DNA from: Chalara sp. BL73
Taxonomy: Eukaryota; Ascomycota; Leotiomycetes; Helotiales
Assembly: GCA_918026815.1 (NCBI GenBank)
Contig: CAKJVC010000079.1
Span: forward strand, 1-33,558
Length of the DNA: 33,558 bases
Reading direction: 5' to 3'
Positions within the stretch are counted from its first letter, which is position 1. Every line of letters begins with the position of its first letter. Under the pieces are notes generated by a model. The model worked only from the letters and a program-made list of their open reading frames with translations. It did not search any database and was not told where the DNA came from. The translations under genes were made by a program, and so were the position numbers. This document shows positions 1-12,848 of this stretch, one piece after another.

Positions 1-1263
<1,263 letters not shown>

Positions 1264-3072
1264 ATTCTCTGGTCCTCATGATTGTGCCCCTGTTTAGTAA
1301 TACTATAAAACTCTAATCTGTGACTTATGCCGAGTGAACCGCCTAAACCTCGGATAATTAGTGTTAGTGTTTCCTGCACTCCGGTATTCCTTATTGTGAC
1401 CTTTTCATCCTTTCGCATCCTCGGACTTTCGTCACTTTAGCCCATTAAACTTTTGTTGTGAATTGTTAGGGTGGCCGAAGAACTTCTCCATGCATAGTAA
1501 TGTTTCATTCATGCGCCTTCAAACAGGTTCGGAAGATTTCTTTTCGGCATTTACAAAAATATCTTGCTAGAAGTAGAAGGATTGTGCTAGTAGATTGCGT
1601 TGCTTTATAGAGGCAGGTCATGTTATACATTTCAAACATTTCGTCATTCGTAATTCTGTGATTGTAATTCGCTTTTAAGACATTATCTTATACCCTTATC
1701 TTTCTCTTATTTCTCAGTTGTTTTTGACTTATTCCTTATAGTTATAGAAACGCAACGCAGATTCGAAACACTGATTCATGACATTAAAGTTCACTTTTGG
1801 ACGGACCTTTATCTCATTTGGGATTAGGACTCAAACTTCTAACCCTTGGTGCTTCACTGTAACAGCTTGCTCTCCAGCGCTTCTAAAAACTTTAATAGAG
1901 TGGCGGTCAGGAAACGCATGACTTGTACCTCAAGTAGGAGTTCACTGAGTTTCTATCCTCCCTAGGAACACACGGCCCCTTTTATCACTGTGTGTAATAT
2001 CTCTCCTTGTTGACTGGACTCAACCCTTGTCTAGCCTTGCTTCTGTCGCATGGCCGCATGTCATTTAAAACTATCCTGTCCCCAATTTGGAATTAGTGAA
2101 ATTATCCCTGCTATAACATTGGAGACAACCTGTTTTTCTTGATTATTAAGTGGGGGACACTGTAGTATCCAGGAATGGGAAAAAGTTTGTTTGTTCTTAC
2201 ACTAAACAGGACAATTCAGGGTCCACATAGCCACCAATTGGGTTGTGATCTTCCTGCTAAGGGATATGTGGTTCACGTGATCTATTTACATGCGTTCCGA
2301 CAATAGGATTTTTACTAAAAGTGTTTAATATAATATTTCATGCATTCCAAATATAATTTAAATAATTTTGGTATTTCGATTTACTGTATATACTTTTATT
2401 TTGATAAAATAAAAATAAAAATATACAAAAAGCTCTGCTTCATAATTAACGCTCTACTTAGCAACATTTTTAAGTTCGAGTTGTTATTTAGTAATACAAA
2501 TTAATTATATCTTACACACTTTATAGTACTTGGACTTTTCCTTGAATAGTATTAAGAATTTTCTTGAGTTTAAAGTACGGTATAATATGCTGATGAATCA
2601 ACTAGTCAAGCAATGCTTTAGTTCAAATTTAAATTCAAATTAAAACTTAAAGTAACTTATATTTATATAAGATCTTCATATCCATAATGTATAGGATGTA
2701 GAGCATGAAATAAGCTTTACTCATAGTTTACTTGTCAACTTGGGCGGCTCCGTTTATTAGCTGCATGTGCAAAAGGAATACAGCTGGTATTATCACGGAA
2801 TACACAGATACCTTACTCGTCCTACCTTAGCCGGAGGAGGCCAGTCAAGATGTGGAGTTCTTGGGCTAAGTTGATACAGCCTATCGAAGCACTGGCCACC
2901 CCCAGATCTTCCTAAGAACAACAGTTATCCCCTCTATTACCTCCTCATACACCTTTCTGAGCTTCATATTTCTCTTTCTTCTCAGAATTACCTACTCTCT
3001 TGATCGGGTCCTAATATATAGCTGCTCAAAATCTGATCTATTATCCCTTCATACTACTTTTTCTATGAACCC
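1264..3072. other. Gene-free spacer with an AT-rich tract
   Basis: No convincing coding remnant was found on either strand. Positions about 2290-2720 are strikingly AT-rich, with runs of A and T and few G or C bases, unlike the flanks. This could be RIP-degraded repeat DNA, but no repeat family is recognisable. An E-box-like palindrome TCACGTGA lies at 2273-2280, at the left edge of the AT tract. Confidence 0.6.
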
Positions 3073-4881
3073 ATGATGGAATTTATCGGCTACAGGCTCG
3101 CTATAGCTCTTTTGCTTCTTCTCTCCCTCCTCTTGCGTATCTATAAGACATTCAGAGCCTACCTCTCGCCTCTTTCCCAAATCCCTGGACCATGGTATGC
3201 ACCACTTACTACTGTCCATCTTCGCTACGGCTTCTCTACAGGCAGAATCTGGAAGCTAGCAGAGAAAAGCCATAAAAGTTATGGCAGTATTGTCCGCCTC
3301 GGCCCACGTCAAGTATGGATCTCGGACAAAGAGGCAATAAAACAAATCTTGGTAACGCAAGATTTGCCTAAAGTAGCTATGTATGCCGAAATATCACGGG
3401 ATAGAACTAGTCCCGGGCTATTTGGTGAAATGTAAGTTGATATTGTCTATTGAAATTTCCTCATGCTTATTACGGTAGACGCTATGAGCCACACAAGAGA
3501 CTTAAACGCTTCCTCTCACCCGCGTTCACAGTCTCCTACATTGACAACCTCGAAACACTCTTCCAAAACTGCATCCAAGACTTAATCAACAAATACCAAA
3601 ACCTTATAGATGCAAAACCCTTGCAAGCCTCCATCTCAGGCATAGAAACAGACTTTATGGAAGATTTGCACAATGTGGCGCTTGATATCATGGGAGAAAG
3701 CTCATTTGGAAAAGGCTTTGGCCAGACGAATCCAGAGAAAGGAGCAGAAGAGGGTGTGGAAGAGCAGGTGTGGAAGTCGATACCTACTGCTATTTTTAAC
3801 GGGTTGAGCAGGAGATACCAGGTACATTTCCAGTATATAATTTCGAATTGAAATCGCTCACTATGACTCCTCAGGTCGTCTACATCAAACGCTTTCTTCG
3901 TCCCTTCGGCCTTCATCTAGAATTCGACTGGCCGGCCCAAATGATCAAAGTAAGTGCCAATCACTTCCCTCGCCGCCTTCTCTTCCTGCTCAAAATAAAT
4001 CCTAACATAGATCCAGGCAATCGACGTAATCGTCCAAAAACGCAAACTATCCAATTCAATTTCCCGCCCAGACCTGCTCCAACACCTGATAGATGAGGGC
4101 TTAAAACCGGACACAGGGGTCAAGATGTCTACTCGAAATATCGTCGACCAAGGCTCTGAAATCCTGCTCGCTGGTTCGGAAACTACATCCGGCACGCTAG
4201 GCTCTCTCTTCCTTTCCCTTGCCCGCAATCCCGTAGTGAAGGCTAAACTGCTATCCACGCTCCCACCTCTGGCCAGGAATTCAAAAATCATTACTAGCAA
4301 AACAATTCGCACCGACCCGAGGTATGAGTATCTGAATGCATGCATTAAAGAAAATTTAAGATTGCACCCCATAGCGAGCGAAATGGGGCGGCGGACGGGG
4401 AACAGCTGGGTGAATTTGTTGTGGGTAGGAACTGCCGCCGCATACAGTGGTATCGGCGAGCTATAGAGCGTTGATGAGAAACGAAGAATGGTGGCCTGAG
4501 GCGGAGAGGTTTTGGCCGGAGAGATGGCTTGAGGATAGAGGAGACGCTCCAGCACCTAAGTGAGCTCAAAACCCCCAACTAACAACAGGCAAGGCAATGC
4601 TAACTGCCCATAAGTATGGATGCATACTACCCTTTCTCGGGTGGCAAACATTCGTGTATTGGTATTAAGTAAGATCCATATTAACTGGGAAGGACTTCAG
4701 AGCTAATTGAAGCAGTTTTGCATGGGCAGAAATGAGAATGGTAACAGCGAATGTGCTTTCTCGCTTTGATATTGAAGAGGTCCCTGGCCAGAACGTGGAT
4801 TACAGGCAGTATATCACGATGCAATTTACTACAGGATCCTGGAAGGCACGGCTGAAACCAAGGACCGTGAGCCTAGTTTGA
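3073..4881 (+). pseudogene. Broken cytochrome P450 monooxygenase
   Basis: Microsomal-type P450, a haem monooxygenase of secondary or xenobiotic metabolism. Exon 1 (3073 to about 3431) gives an N-terminal membrane helix followed by the hinge IPGPWYAPL. Further exons follow with introns at about 3432-3477, 3822-3874 and 3950-4016. The I-helix motif AGSETTS is at about 4170-4190 and the K-helix ENLRLHP at about 4350-4370. A frameshift near 4425 kills the ORF; the next frame carries the meander region with PERWLE up to an in-frame TGA at 4561-4563. After another shift near 4630 the haem loop FSGGKHSCIG (F-x2-G-x3-C-x-G, with His at the usual Arg) is readable at 4634-4663, followed by a stop or intron border. 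The last exon, ending at 4881, has the typical C-terminal strand. All core motifs survive in three frames, so the gene decayed recently. CYP family not assignable by eye. Confidence 0.9.
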
Positions 4882-5548
4882 CTTTTGAGGTAGCACATGA
4901 AGAACAATACAGTTAAAGTAGATTAGAATAGCACAAAGAAAACTCTAAATTGGTTTCACCAAGCATTTAGCATACTATATATTCCTTTTAAATTTTGTAT
5001 CTGCATAAAACATTATAGCAAGGCCTAACCTTGCCTAACGGTTTATTCAGAAAAATGCGGGCGGGTTGTCAGAACAGGCGTGTTACGGTAGCCAGCAAAC
5101 AGTAGAGTTGGTCTGCTTAAAATTAGGCGTATTGCTGTCACAATCACGTGCCAAGGCATTGGCTATGCACCAGCACCAGCAACCAACTGCTATCTCCGGC
5201 CCAACTGTGCCCCAATTGGGCGGGCATGTGCCACAGACCGGTTCATTGTTACTAGTAACTACACTAGCTATATATACTACACCTACTTTATTCAGACTAA
5301 CTACCACAGTTAATCAGTGACTGTAAAACGGCCTTGCATTATAAATCTCCTTTAAGTAGGTCCAAAAGTCAGAAACCGTACCAATGGACCCATTTTCTGC
5401 AGTCTAGTCACAATACTTCATTCTATATAACAGAACTTAGAGTAAAACGCCGATATATCGTCAGGGACATACATTGAACATCTTGAACGTGTAAGAATAC
5501 ATGCATAGTCTGAAGGAGTTAGTACTTTATCCCTAAAGATCTGATAGA
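4882..5548. other. Gene-free spacer
   Basis: Only short open frames without recognisable motifs are seen here. It separates the end of the P450 remnant from the DUF1593 remnant on the other strand. I see no repeat, RNA gene or promoter I could defend. Confidence 0.5.
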
Positions 5549-6110
5549 ATGAATATTGACGATGTTACGGTGAGGCAGTATTTCAACACCACTACCTCTA
5601 CTATCCAATGCACGGATAGTGACATCCTTGCTTATATCAATGATATTGCCAACCGATTGTTGGATCACGCCTCGGTAGTCCAACCATTTAAACTTCAATT
5701 CATCTCCATCCGGGTCCCAACTCTCAGATGCATCAAAAATAATCGAATTGCCCTATTGATACTTTATTTTTATAATCTGTGGACTATAAGTCTCATTGGC
5801 TATCGCCGCTGGCGCATGGTTGTTTGACTCGAACCCGCCTAATATCTGTGTCATACGAGCGGCAAAGTCGTGTTAAAAAGCCGGTCGCTATCGCCAAATA
5901 GTAGCGAACTGACTGTAGAATGTGTCACCATTGATGCCCACTACGAGATCCGCTGTGCTGGCGTAAACTTTTGACTTCTCAGATGCATCTTCAAGAGTGT
6001 ATCGTACTCCCTATCCACCCAGTTCAGGATGTTCCGGATCACCAAGGCCGTTCTGAATCAGCGGGAGGAAAGATGGTGTATCGCCTTCCATGATATACGT
6101 ATAATTTAGC
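5549..6110 (-). pseudogene. Remnant of a DUF1593 (nucleoside-hydrolase-like, Sde182-type) protein, C-terminal half
   Basis: DUF1593 proteins combine a nucleoside-hydrolase-like domain with a C-terminal Ig-like region and are often secreted in fungi; the exact reaction is unsettled. The remnant starts at [20 protein letters not shown] (about 6090-6030), followed after a stop by GVRYTLEDASEKS, then LVVGINGDTF, ATIWR, DFAARM, and the C-terminal FDASESWDPDGDELKFKW. Four stops interrupt one continuous frame: TAG 6011-6013, TAG 5888-5890, TAA 5873-5875 and TAG 5753-5755. The family expects Trp at the first two and Gln at the third, so all three are CpA-to-TpA changes on one strand or the other, the RIP signature. 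The N-terminal catalytic half is absent; its place is taken by transporter sequence. Confidence 0.82.
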
Positions 6111-6710
6111 GGTAGCATGGGCTCGACCGCTTTGTACTCTATCCAACAGAAAGTAGCAAGGCATGCCATTTCAGTGGAAAACGTTGCCCAGACCTGAACG
6201 CTCTGCCATGGAATTAGTTGTCCTCCGGCGATAATAGGAAACACAATGAGCGAACTGGCGCAAATGAAAAGCTCTATCTTTGCCCAGCCCACACATTTTG
6301 CTTTTTGTATTACAGAGCCAGTGTCTCGCTGAAGAGTCCAGAAAAGCGGAATCAGGATAAGGGACAGACCTATGAGTTGGAGCAGAATCCAGGCCAACCA
6401 TCTCCAGCTTAAATATTCTGCAAGAGAACCGCCAATAGGTGGACCTGCGACTGCTGCGCCTGCCCAGAATAATGACATGATAACAAAATAAAGCGGTCGT
6501 TCTTTCAAACTCGTAATGTCTGTTAAGGTGACCTCGGACGAAACCTCAGGCGCACCTCCTGTGCCCTGGATCGTTCGATCGAATATGACCATGGTCGATG
6601 ACTTTGCCGTACCAAATATGATTCTGCCTGCAATTTAACGGATACTACCAAGGCCGCTATGCGGTTACGGCACTCCCAAAAACGGAAAGTGCTAATAACG
6701 GACTCCACAT
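6105..6710 (-). pseudogene. Remnant of a DHA2-type (14-helix) MFS drug transporter
   Basis: A frame open from 6592 down to 6105 encodes the middle of an MFS proton antiporter. DRTIQGTGG is the helix-4 region. [18 protein letters not shown] leads into the motif-C-like helix [20 protein letters not shown]. Two more hydrophobic helices follow and then the conserved EPMLPL. Upstream, 6593-6710 contains a poorly preserved stretch with stops that corresponds to the preceding helices (GRIIFGTA and similar). The first helices and all helices after EPMLPL are missing. At about 6105-6112 the frame passes without a stop into the DUF1593 remnant, so the two are fused end to end. The family call is firm; substrate unknown. 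Confidence 0.82.
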
Positions 6711-7762
6711 GTTGTAAATGAGCCTAGGAGTCCTTTACGGCTCGGTCGGGCCGCTCTTCAACTGCAAGTGGTTGTTTGAGCATAAAGCTGGTTATTACTT
6801 TACAAGAATCCTTAATGGATACCACAGGCGCAGTTTACAATATTCCTCCTGCTATTTCTAATTCATTGTCTGAAGTTGTCAGCTTATAGAATTAGCACTC
6901 ACGGGAGTTAGCAACAAGAGGAGCTTGGCACTAACTCAGTACACTCGTTAATAAGGTATTATGTAGCGTATTTAATCAGGTCCAGGATTGGGCCCGTTAC
7001 TTAATAAATTCCGGAAAAGTCTAGAGACTTCCAGGGAGTCCAGGACTCCAGACGGAACAAAAGACTTCAACTACTAGCATAGTATATAAGTAGTCGTATT
7101 TCCTAGTATAAGAGCTTCGTGCTCAACTTTTTATAGTTATCTGAATATCAGTTATTTGGCTAACTTGTAACGCTTTCGCTTCTGAGTGAAGAATCAGTGA
7201 TCAGTCTACTTCATATTACACCATATCAGCCAACGAGCCCTAGGTCCTGCTACCAGTGCTACCCCGTACGTTACAAAGCTTCGTTTAGACTTTACAGTTT
7301 TATTAGCAGTTCGTTTGCGACGTAAAGCTTACACGTTAATAGAGATAGAGATAGAGATAGCTATAATCCCTACGATCCATGATCCACCAGGGGGTTCTCG
7401 GTGTAAGCGAGCCTACCGGGCCTCACGCCGCTCTGTGGCATGTATCTACTGTTCTACGTGTAACACCTGAAAAAGATCCTTTTCCTGTAACAAATCAGAA
7501 AGAGGTCGGAACGAGGTGGGCCAAAAAGAGGAGCCAAGGGCAACATACAAGCTTAAGGGTTAATGTAACAACGTAATTTCAAGGGAAGCGTGAGGCACTT
7601 CTTGAATCCCCCCGATAACTTCCAAAAACTCTGGAACATATTGAATATTAAAATTTTAATCTCCAACCTACCTCCCTCAAGAACGAGCTTGAGTTGCATC
7701 TCCTCTATATCTATAAAACAATTGAGTCTCATCGGCCCTTTCTGGATTGTTTCAGAGCAGCA
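6711..7762. other. Gene-free spacer with a small AGAGAT repeat
   Basis: No coding remnant recognised. A TATA-like stretch (AGTATATAAG, about 7079-7088) and a short perfect hexanucleotide repeat (AGAGAT three times, 7341-7358) are present. The composition would allow a solo LTR, but no paired ends, primer-binding site or flanking duplication could be defined. Confidence 0.4.
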
Positions 7763-9068
7763 ATGAAGAGGAGTACTGGCTTGCGTCGAAATCATAGAAA
7801 GGTTAGAACAGGATGTTCGGAGTGGAGGCGCCGGAGAATCAAAGTGAGCAGAACACATCAATGCCCTTTGAATGACCAAAGCAAATAGTACTAGATCTTC
7901 ATACTGATTTCGGTTGAGCAAAGTGTGACGAACAAAGACCGAGTTGTCGTAACTGTGAAAGAGAGCAGTTGAAATGCAGTCTTATATTTCTAATACCATT
8001 CAGCGCAAGACTCGCGTCCAAGGCAACGGTTGTGGAGGGCCGAGGTATATCACAACTCCAACTGTGCTCTCCTGCATCATGGACTTTACAGCCACGAGAC
8101 ATGGACAAACAAAGTCGCGAGCTACTTCACCACTACACCACCACCGTATATGAGACCATGGCTGCAAACACGCACCTCGATATTTGGAAATCAGATATCC
8201 CGCGATTAGGTCTGGCTCACCCATTCCTTATGCACGGCACACTTGCGATCTCCGCATTGCACCTCTCTCGAACGGTTCCTTCCCGATCTCGTGAGTTCAG
8301 AGCACTGGCCATTCAAGAGCAACATAAAGCCTTGCCATCCTTTCGAAGCGCCTTGGCAAAGTGTGATCCGATGTACATACACGCCATATTCGCGTTCTCT
8401 GGAAACGTCATCCCGTATATATTGGCGTCCAGCACCACAGACACGTAAGTGTTACTCTGGTTATTTATATCCAAAACTCAGCTGTTTGTTGATCTTGTAC
8501 CAGATGCATCGCCGCTAGACTACCAGCCAAGGATGACAATTACCCACATTGGTTTCTTGCTCTGAGGGGCTTCCAGCCCTTGGTTGCGAATAACTGGATG
8601 ACCCTCCGACAGGGTCCATTTGCTGCGCTTCTAGTACCACCGCAAACTATGGCCCGCAATCACCCCGGCAATCCAGATAATACCCAGCTCGCTCTACTTA
8701 AGGATATGTTCTCTCTGTCTGCTACGACTTCCTCTTCAACCTCTGGGCGATTACTCTACGCCGAAGCATTAGCAGCTCTCCGCCGTGTTTTGCACCTACC
8801 GTCCTCACCACGCGGGGCCTGACTAGATGTTAGAGCCGCCGTTTACATTTAGCCCGTCGTAATCTCACAGGATTACGTTGGTCTTTTGTATAAGAAGACA
8901 CCAGAGAGCTTAGTGCTCTTCGCTTATTATTGTGTACTTCTGAAAAGGATAAATTCCTGCTGGTATTTCAAGGGCCTGGGAGAGGCATTGTTAGTGACGA
9001 TCGAGCGAGAATTGGACCCACAATGGCACCCATGGATTGTATGGCCACTACAGCAGTGTGTACGATAG
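7763..9068 (+). pseudogene. Zn2Cys6 fungal transcription factor, decayed
   Basis: Fungal zinc-cluster regulator with a C-terminal fungal-specific domain resembling the Upc2-like group. Exon 1 (7763-7843) holds the basic arm RRNHRKVRTGC and RRRRIK. An intact intron (7844-7923) joins it to CDEQRPSCRNCEREQLKC. Exon 2 runs 7924-8444 and exon 3 8504-9068, giving 388 codons if read through. The second of the six cluster cysteines is replaced: residue 21 is Trp (TGG, 7823-7825) where C-x2-C requires Cys. Exon 3 is stopped by TGA 8820-8822 and TAG 8850-8852. After the second stop the same frame continues with the family-typical C-terminus (YYCVLLKRINSCWY, then DPQWHPWIVWP). The TAG sits where relatives usually have Trp-Pro, fitting a G-to-A change. 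Probably the former regulator of the neighbouring dead genes. Confidence 0.87.
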
Positions 9069-9676
9069 TGATTATTCTTCTCCAACAAGATTTACGGTAT
9101 CATATACGTTCCCTAGACTGGGTCTACACAATGAAGTGCACTAAGGTGAGCTACTATGAGGATTTTCAACTCAGCAAACCTCGGAGATGGAAACATTACC
9201 ACTAACGCCTTAATTAAAATTGCGGCATTTTGGCCAAGCTACATATATTAGGATATCAAAAGAACCTGCGAAATATACTAAATCAATTTGAGGTATCACT
9301 CTATGCTGTTTTCTCACTGAAACTCCATTGCTCTTGAGGACCGATGATTCTCGGTCGACGGCTTTAAGCTGGTTAGGATAATGTTGTAATGCATATTAAG
9401 CATGTAGCGCACGATGAAGAAACTCAGGATCACATACAATGATCAGACTAGATGCGAACAGACAATTTTATTGAAAGAGTTAAGCTTAAGAAAGCGATGA
9501 CGCCTCAAAACTACAAGCCTCGCTCAGCATCCACTCCCCTATCTAGGTAGGAAGCCACTAGTTTCTGCAAACCGAGGCTTTAAACTTCAATCAAGCAGTT
9601 TATCTTCTCATATGCTACCCGTTCTTGACAGGCGTAAACTTGCAAAACTGATAACATCCCCTACTCCTCGCAACAT
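9069..9676. other. Gene-free spacer
   Basis: Short open frames only, none with recognisable content. It lies downstream of the dead transcription factor. Confidence 0.5.
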
Positions 9677-9741
9677 ATGGCCCATGCTTCATCCCGGCAA
9701 CCTGTAACCATGCACACCACGCCCGGACCCCATCCCTTCCC

Positions 9742-10219
9742 CTACGTCACATCCGCCAACCCGCCTTCAAGAAACACCACCTCTGCGATATACGTATGCG
9801 TGATAACATCATCAGTTACCGACTTCACGCTCGGCTCGCACCATTGTAAATCCGATTTTTCGATATCGTTTTCGCGGGAGCGGTTGAGGACTTGGTCCGA
9901 AACGCCAGGCCCGATTTGGAATCATCCTTTGAATTAGCGTTTCCTTGGTGGAATACTGAAGGTTTGGTTGCTCATGAATCTCGATAGACTCCGTGCAAGC
10001 TAAGATATTCATGAAGTCACTGGCATAGGAGAAATTGTTAGCGAGAAGATTACGCTCGCCAGGACCCTTGGCTTTGCGGACCCAGGATCTTGGGACGGGC
10101 TGGGACCGGGCCGTGGTGGAGCATCGTTGATTTCTTTTTGTTCCATATTTAGCGCTGTTGAGAGTTTCATAGTATTTGTAGTCTTGTAAAGCTACATAAG
10201 ATGTGATTTGAAAGCTCAA
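9742..10219 (-). pseudogene. Unidentified protein-coding remnant
   Basis: The minus strand carries coding-like stretches in different frames. One frame (10219 to about 9930) contains NNFSYASDFMNILACTESIE and ends in a basic run. Another frame (about 9918-9742) reads GVSDQVLNRSRENDIEKSDL and then VTDDVITHTYIAEVVFLEGG before TAG at 9742-9744, after which GKGWGPG follows in frame. A third frame has a Pro-rich start at about 10145. The pattern suggests one gene broken by one or two shifts and a stop, like its neighbours to the left. I do not recognise the family; these may also be chance open frames. Confidence 0.35.
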
Positions 10220-10954
10220 AGGGGTTCTTGATTATTGGTTTTATACGATGCTTAGTGCATATAATAAGTCTCCTATCTTGGTCTGGTACCAGATAATTTA
10301 TTGATCTGCCACGATTAGCCTTCGCAATGTTACAGGCTATGCTCTTAAAGACGGATGCTCCGAAAGGCGTATCCTCAGGGGAGTATACACCCACTTTCGG
10401 AGTGTATTGACATCACAAATAGGAAGCAGCTTGTCACCAAATACACAACTACACGAGGAAATCGAAGCGACTATGTTCCATTCTTGGATTGAAATTTGCG
10501 GCCAGCTTTACCGAGTCGAGGTTTCCCTAAGCAAGATGAAGACCTTCACATTGCTCTGACAAGCCCTCCAATAATGAAAATCTTGGACGGTTTGAGATTG
10601 TGGATATCGGCGGATAGCAGAGAGTCTGTATCAAATTCAATTGCTTCCAGTTGAAAAGCTAGAGAGAGATACTTTTTTCTATCCGAGGTAAAAAGACGTG
10701 AGATGCGGAAACCTGTGTCCCCAGCCCTGGAAACCACCCAGAGATCATATTCAAACATTGCTTACTCTATTTATTAAAGTTTCTGCGTTTCTCTAACGAC
10801 ACTAGAAAAGAATTAGGTTAGCCAGCTTCCCTAAAATAATATATGTTGATAGAAGCTTCTGAGGAAATGTTGAGCTAGAAGAGCATAAGTTTGCTTCAGG
10901 ATGATACCTTGAGAACAAACTTCTCATATGAACTTCCAATTGCGAAACCGTGGC
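10220..10954. other. Spacer with an unassigned small ORF
   Basis: A 70-codon minus-strand frame (10546-10758, starting MFEYDLWVVSRAG) is open but has no recognisable domain. Its distance from other genes gives no support. The rest holds nothing I can name. Confidence 0.3.
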
Positions 10955-12243
10955 TTAAACATACCTATCGACCGCCTTTGCAAAGTACTCGACGTTCCTG
11001 GTATTCAGACCAGCCATACTGATACGTCCATTCTTGGTCATGTAAACATGTGCTACATCCCGCAATTCCAATACTTGCTTCTCGCTCAAGCCAGTGAAGG
11101 AGAACATGCCAATCTGGTCGGTGATATGATTCCAAGTGCCTGGTGTGCCCAATTCTTCAAGCTTACTTCGCAGAGCCTTCCGCATGTCTATGATTCTACC
11201 TGACATTGTCCTCAAGTTTGCCTCCCACTCCTTAAATAGTGCCTCATCGTTCAATATTAGGCTAGCGATGCGGGCCCCGTACGCTGGAGGATTCGAGATT
11301 TCAGATCTTTGGAGGATAGCGAGCTGTGAACCAATTCGGCTGATCGTCTTCTGCGCCTCAGCACCAGCGGAAGTAACGAAATGGAAGCAGCCTGCCCGCT
11401 CACCATAAAGACCAAAATTTTTGGCGAACGATTGAGCGATGCAAAGCTCAAACCCCTGCTCAACGAAGTAACGGACTGCCCAAGCATCCTTGGCCAGATC
11501 TCCCGAGGCGAACCCTTGGTAGGCACAATCAAAGAATGGGAAATGTGACTTCTCTCTCAGTAAGACGGCAAGCTCCTTCCATTGCTCTTGTGTGGGATCA
11601 ACACCAGTAGGGTTGTGCGCACAGGCATGGAGTAGAATGATGCTGTAGTTTGGTGCGTCTGATATAGCTCTTTTCATGCCAGCAAAATCGAGCCCCTTTG
11701 TAGCCTTTGAAAAGTATGGATATGTTGCAATTGGAAGGTGGACATTTGAAAAGATTTGGTTGTGGTTGGCCCATGTGGGGTTGCTGAAGTAGACAGTAGG
11801 TTTTCCAGGGTAAAACTTAGATAGGAACAGTGCTCCGAGGTGGACAGCTCCTGTGCCAGAAATAGTCTGTATAGAATGTACTCTCTTGTCAGAAATAGCT
11901 GAAGAGTTGGCACCCAAGATTAGCTTTGCAGCCGCAGATGTGAAGGCCGGGAGACCGGCGATGGGAAGGTATTCGTGGTTTACCGTGGGGTCATCGCGGA
12001 GTATTGCATCTGCCTAAGAAATGTTAGCAGCTCCTTTGGACATTTAAACCGCAGATAAACTACCTTCTTGACGACGGGAAGAACCCATGGCTTCGCATTG
12101 TCATCCCTATACGCTCCGATACCAAGATCTATTTTCTTCTCGAAAGGATCAGCTCTATATGCTGCCATTAGCCCGAAGAGGGGATCCTCTGGAGCTTGTG
12201 GAACCAAATCGGCTGGGAAACTGGTCGCTGCTGGTTGAGACAT
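10955..12243 (-). CDS. AAT2: Aspartate aminotransferase, cytosolic type
   Basis: PLP enzyme interconverting aspartate plus 2-oxoglutarate with oxaloacetate plus glutamate. Two exons: 12064-12243 (60 codons, starting MSQPAATSFPADL) and 10955-12013, split by a 50-base intron (12014-12063). The product is 412 residues, the usual length for the cytosolic enzyme, with no mitochondrial presequence. Key residues by motif: the substrate-entry motif IGAYRDDNAKPW; HNPTG with Asn194; DCAYQGFASG with Asp222 (pairs with the PLP nitrogen) and Tyr225; the Schiff-base Lys258 in QSFAKNFGLYGERAG; and the C-terminal Arg in GLNTRN that binds the substrate carboxylate. The intron is in phase and all motifs are intact, so this is the first functional gene right of the dead zone. 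It is convergent with nothing on its 3' side. Confidence 0.96.
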
Positions 12244-12848
12244 GATTACCAGATATGTTGCGCAGTCTCTCTGTAGTGTAGGTCGTGGTATAGGATGTAG
12301 TTGTGAGATTGTTGAGTTGTTTGGTGTTTCGGATTAGTTCTCGTGCCTGATTGTGGTGTGACTGCTTGAAAGCTATTTAGTGGTGGGGGAAGTCCGGGGA
12401 AGTCCACTCTCCCTAGCCAATAATATCAACTGAGTTTCAAAGTCAAAGGCATGAATGACAAGTTCATGTTCATTTATATATTATAAATCTGAGAAGAGAG
12501 ACTTTCTGGAAGAAAGGAACAATCCGACTTATCGCCGAGGTAAAAAGGATGAGGATGCCAAAAAGTAGCGCCACAGATCCTTGTCCAGGTACATACTTCA
12601 CCCGCTGGTGACATGTGGGTGGTGGGCGGACATCTACTTCCAGATTGGCGCGGGTATGACTTTACATGTGAGCCAGCATATTAGGAAACTCTCGGGCGTG
12701 AAGAGCCTCATAGGGCACAAGAAAGTTTCCAATTGCTGATATCAACCATCACTTTTAAGGGCGCCAGCAGAGCATTCTCATTTCTCGAACCGAGCATCTC
12801 GTAGATTTTATTTATACAGCATATCATTATTTGATATTTGATACAGTA
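12244..12848. other. Spacer between two minus-strand genes
   Basis: Contains the 5' flank of the aminotransferase gene and the 3' flank of the syntaxin gene, both on the minus strand. No coding remnant or clear regulatory motif seen. Confidence 0.5.

Noticed and set aside
5066..5320. 84-codon ORF in the P450 to DUF1593 spacer
   Set aside because: Open on both strands with no recognisable motif, so treated as chance.
7080..7370. Solo LTR of a retrotransposon
   Set aside because: A TATA-like box and a short repeat are present, but no terminal TG..CA, target duplication, primer-binding site or second copy could be found.
9677..9937. Plus-strand 86-codon ORF
   Set aside because: Pro/Thr/Ser-rich with no domain; it overlaps minus-strand coding-like sequence and is probably its shadow.
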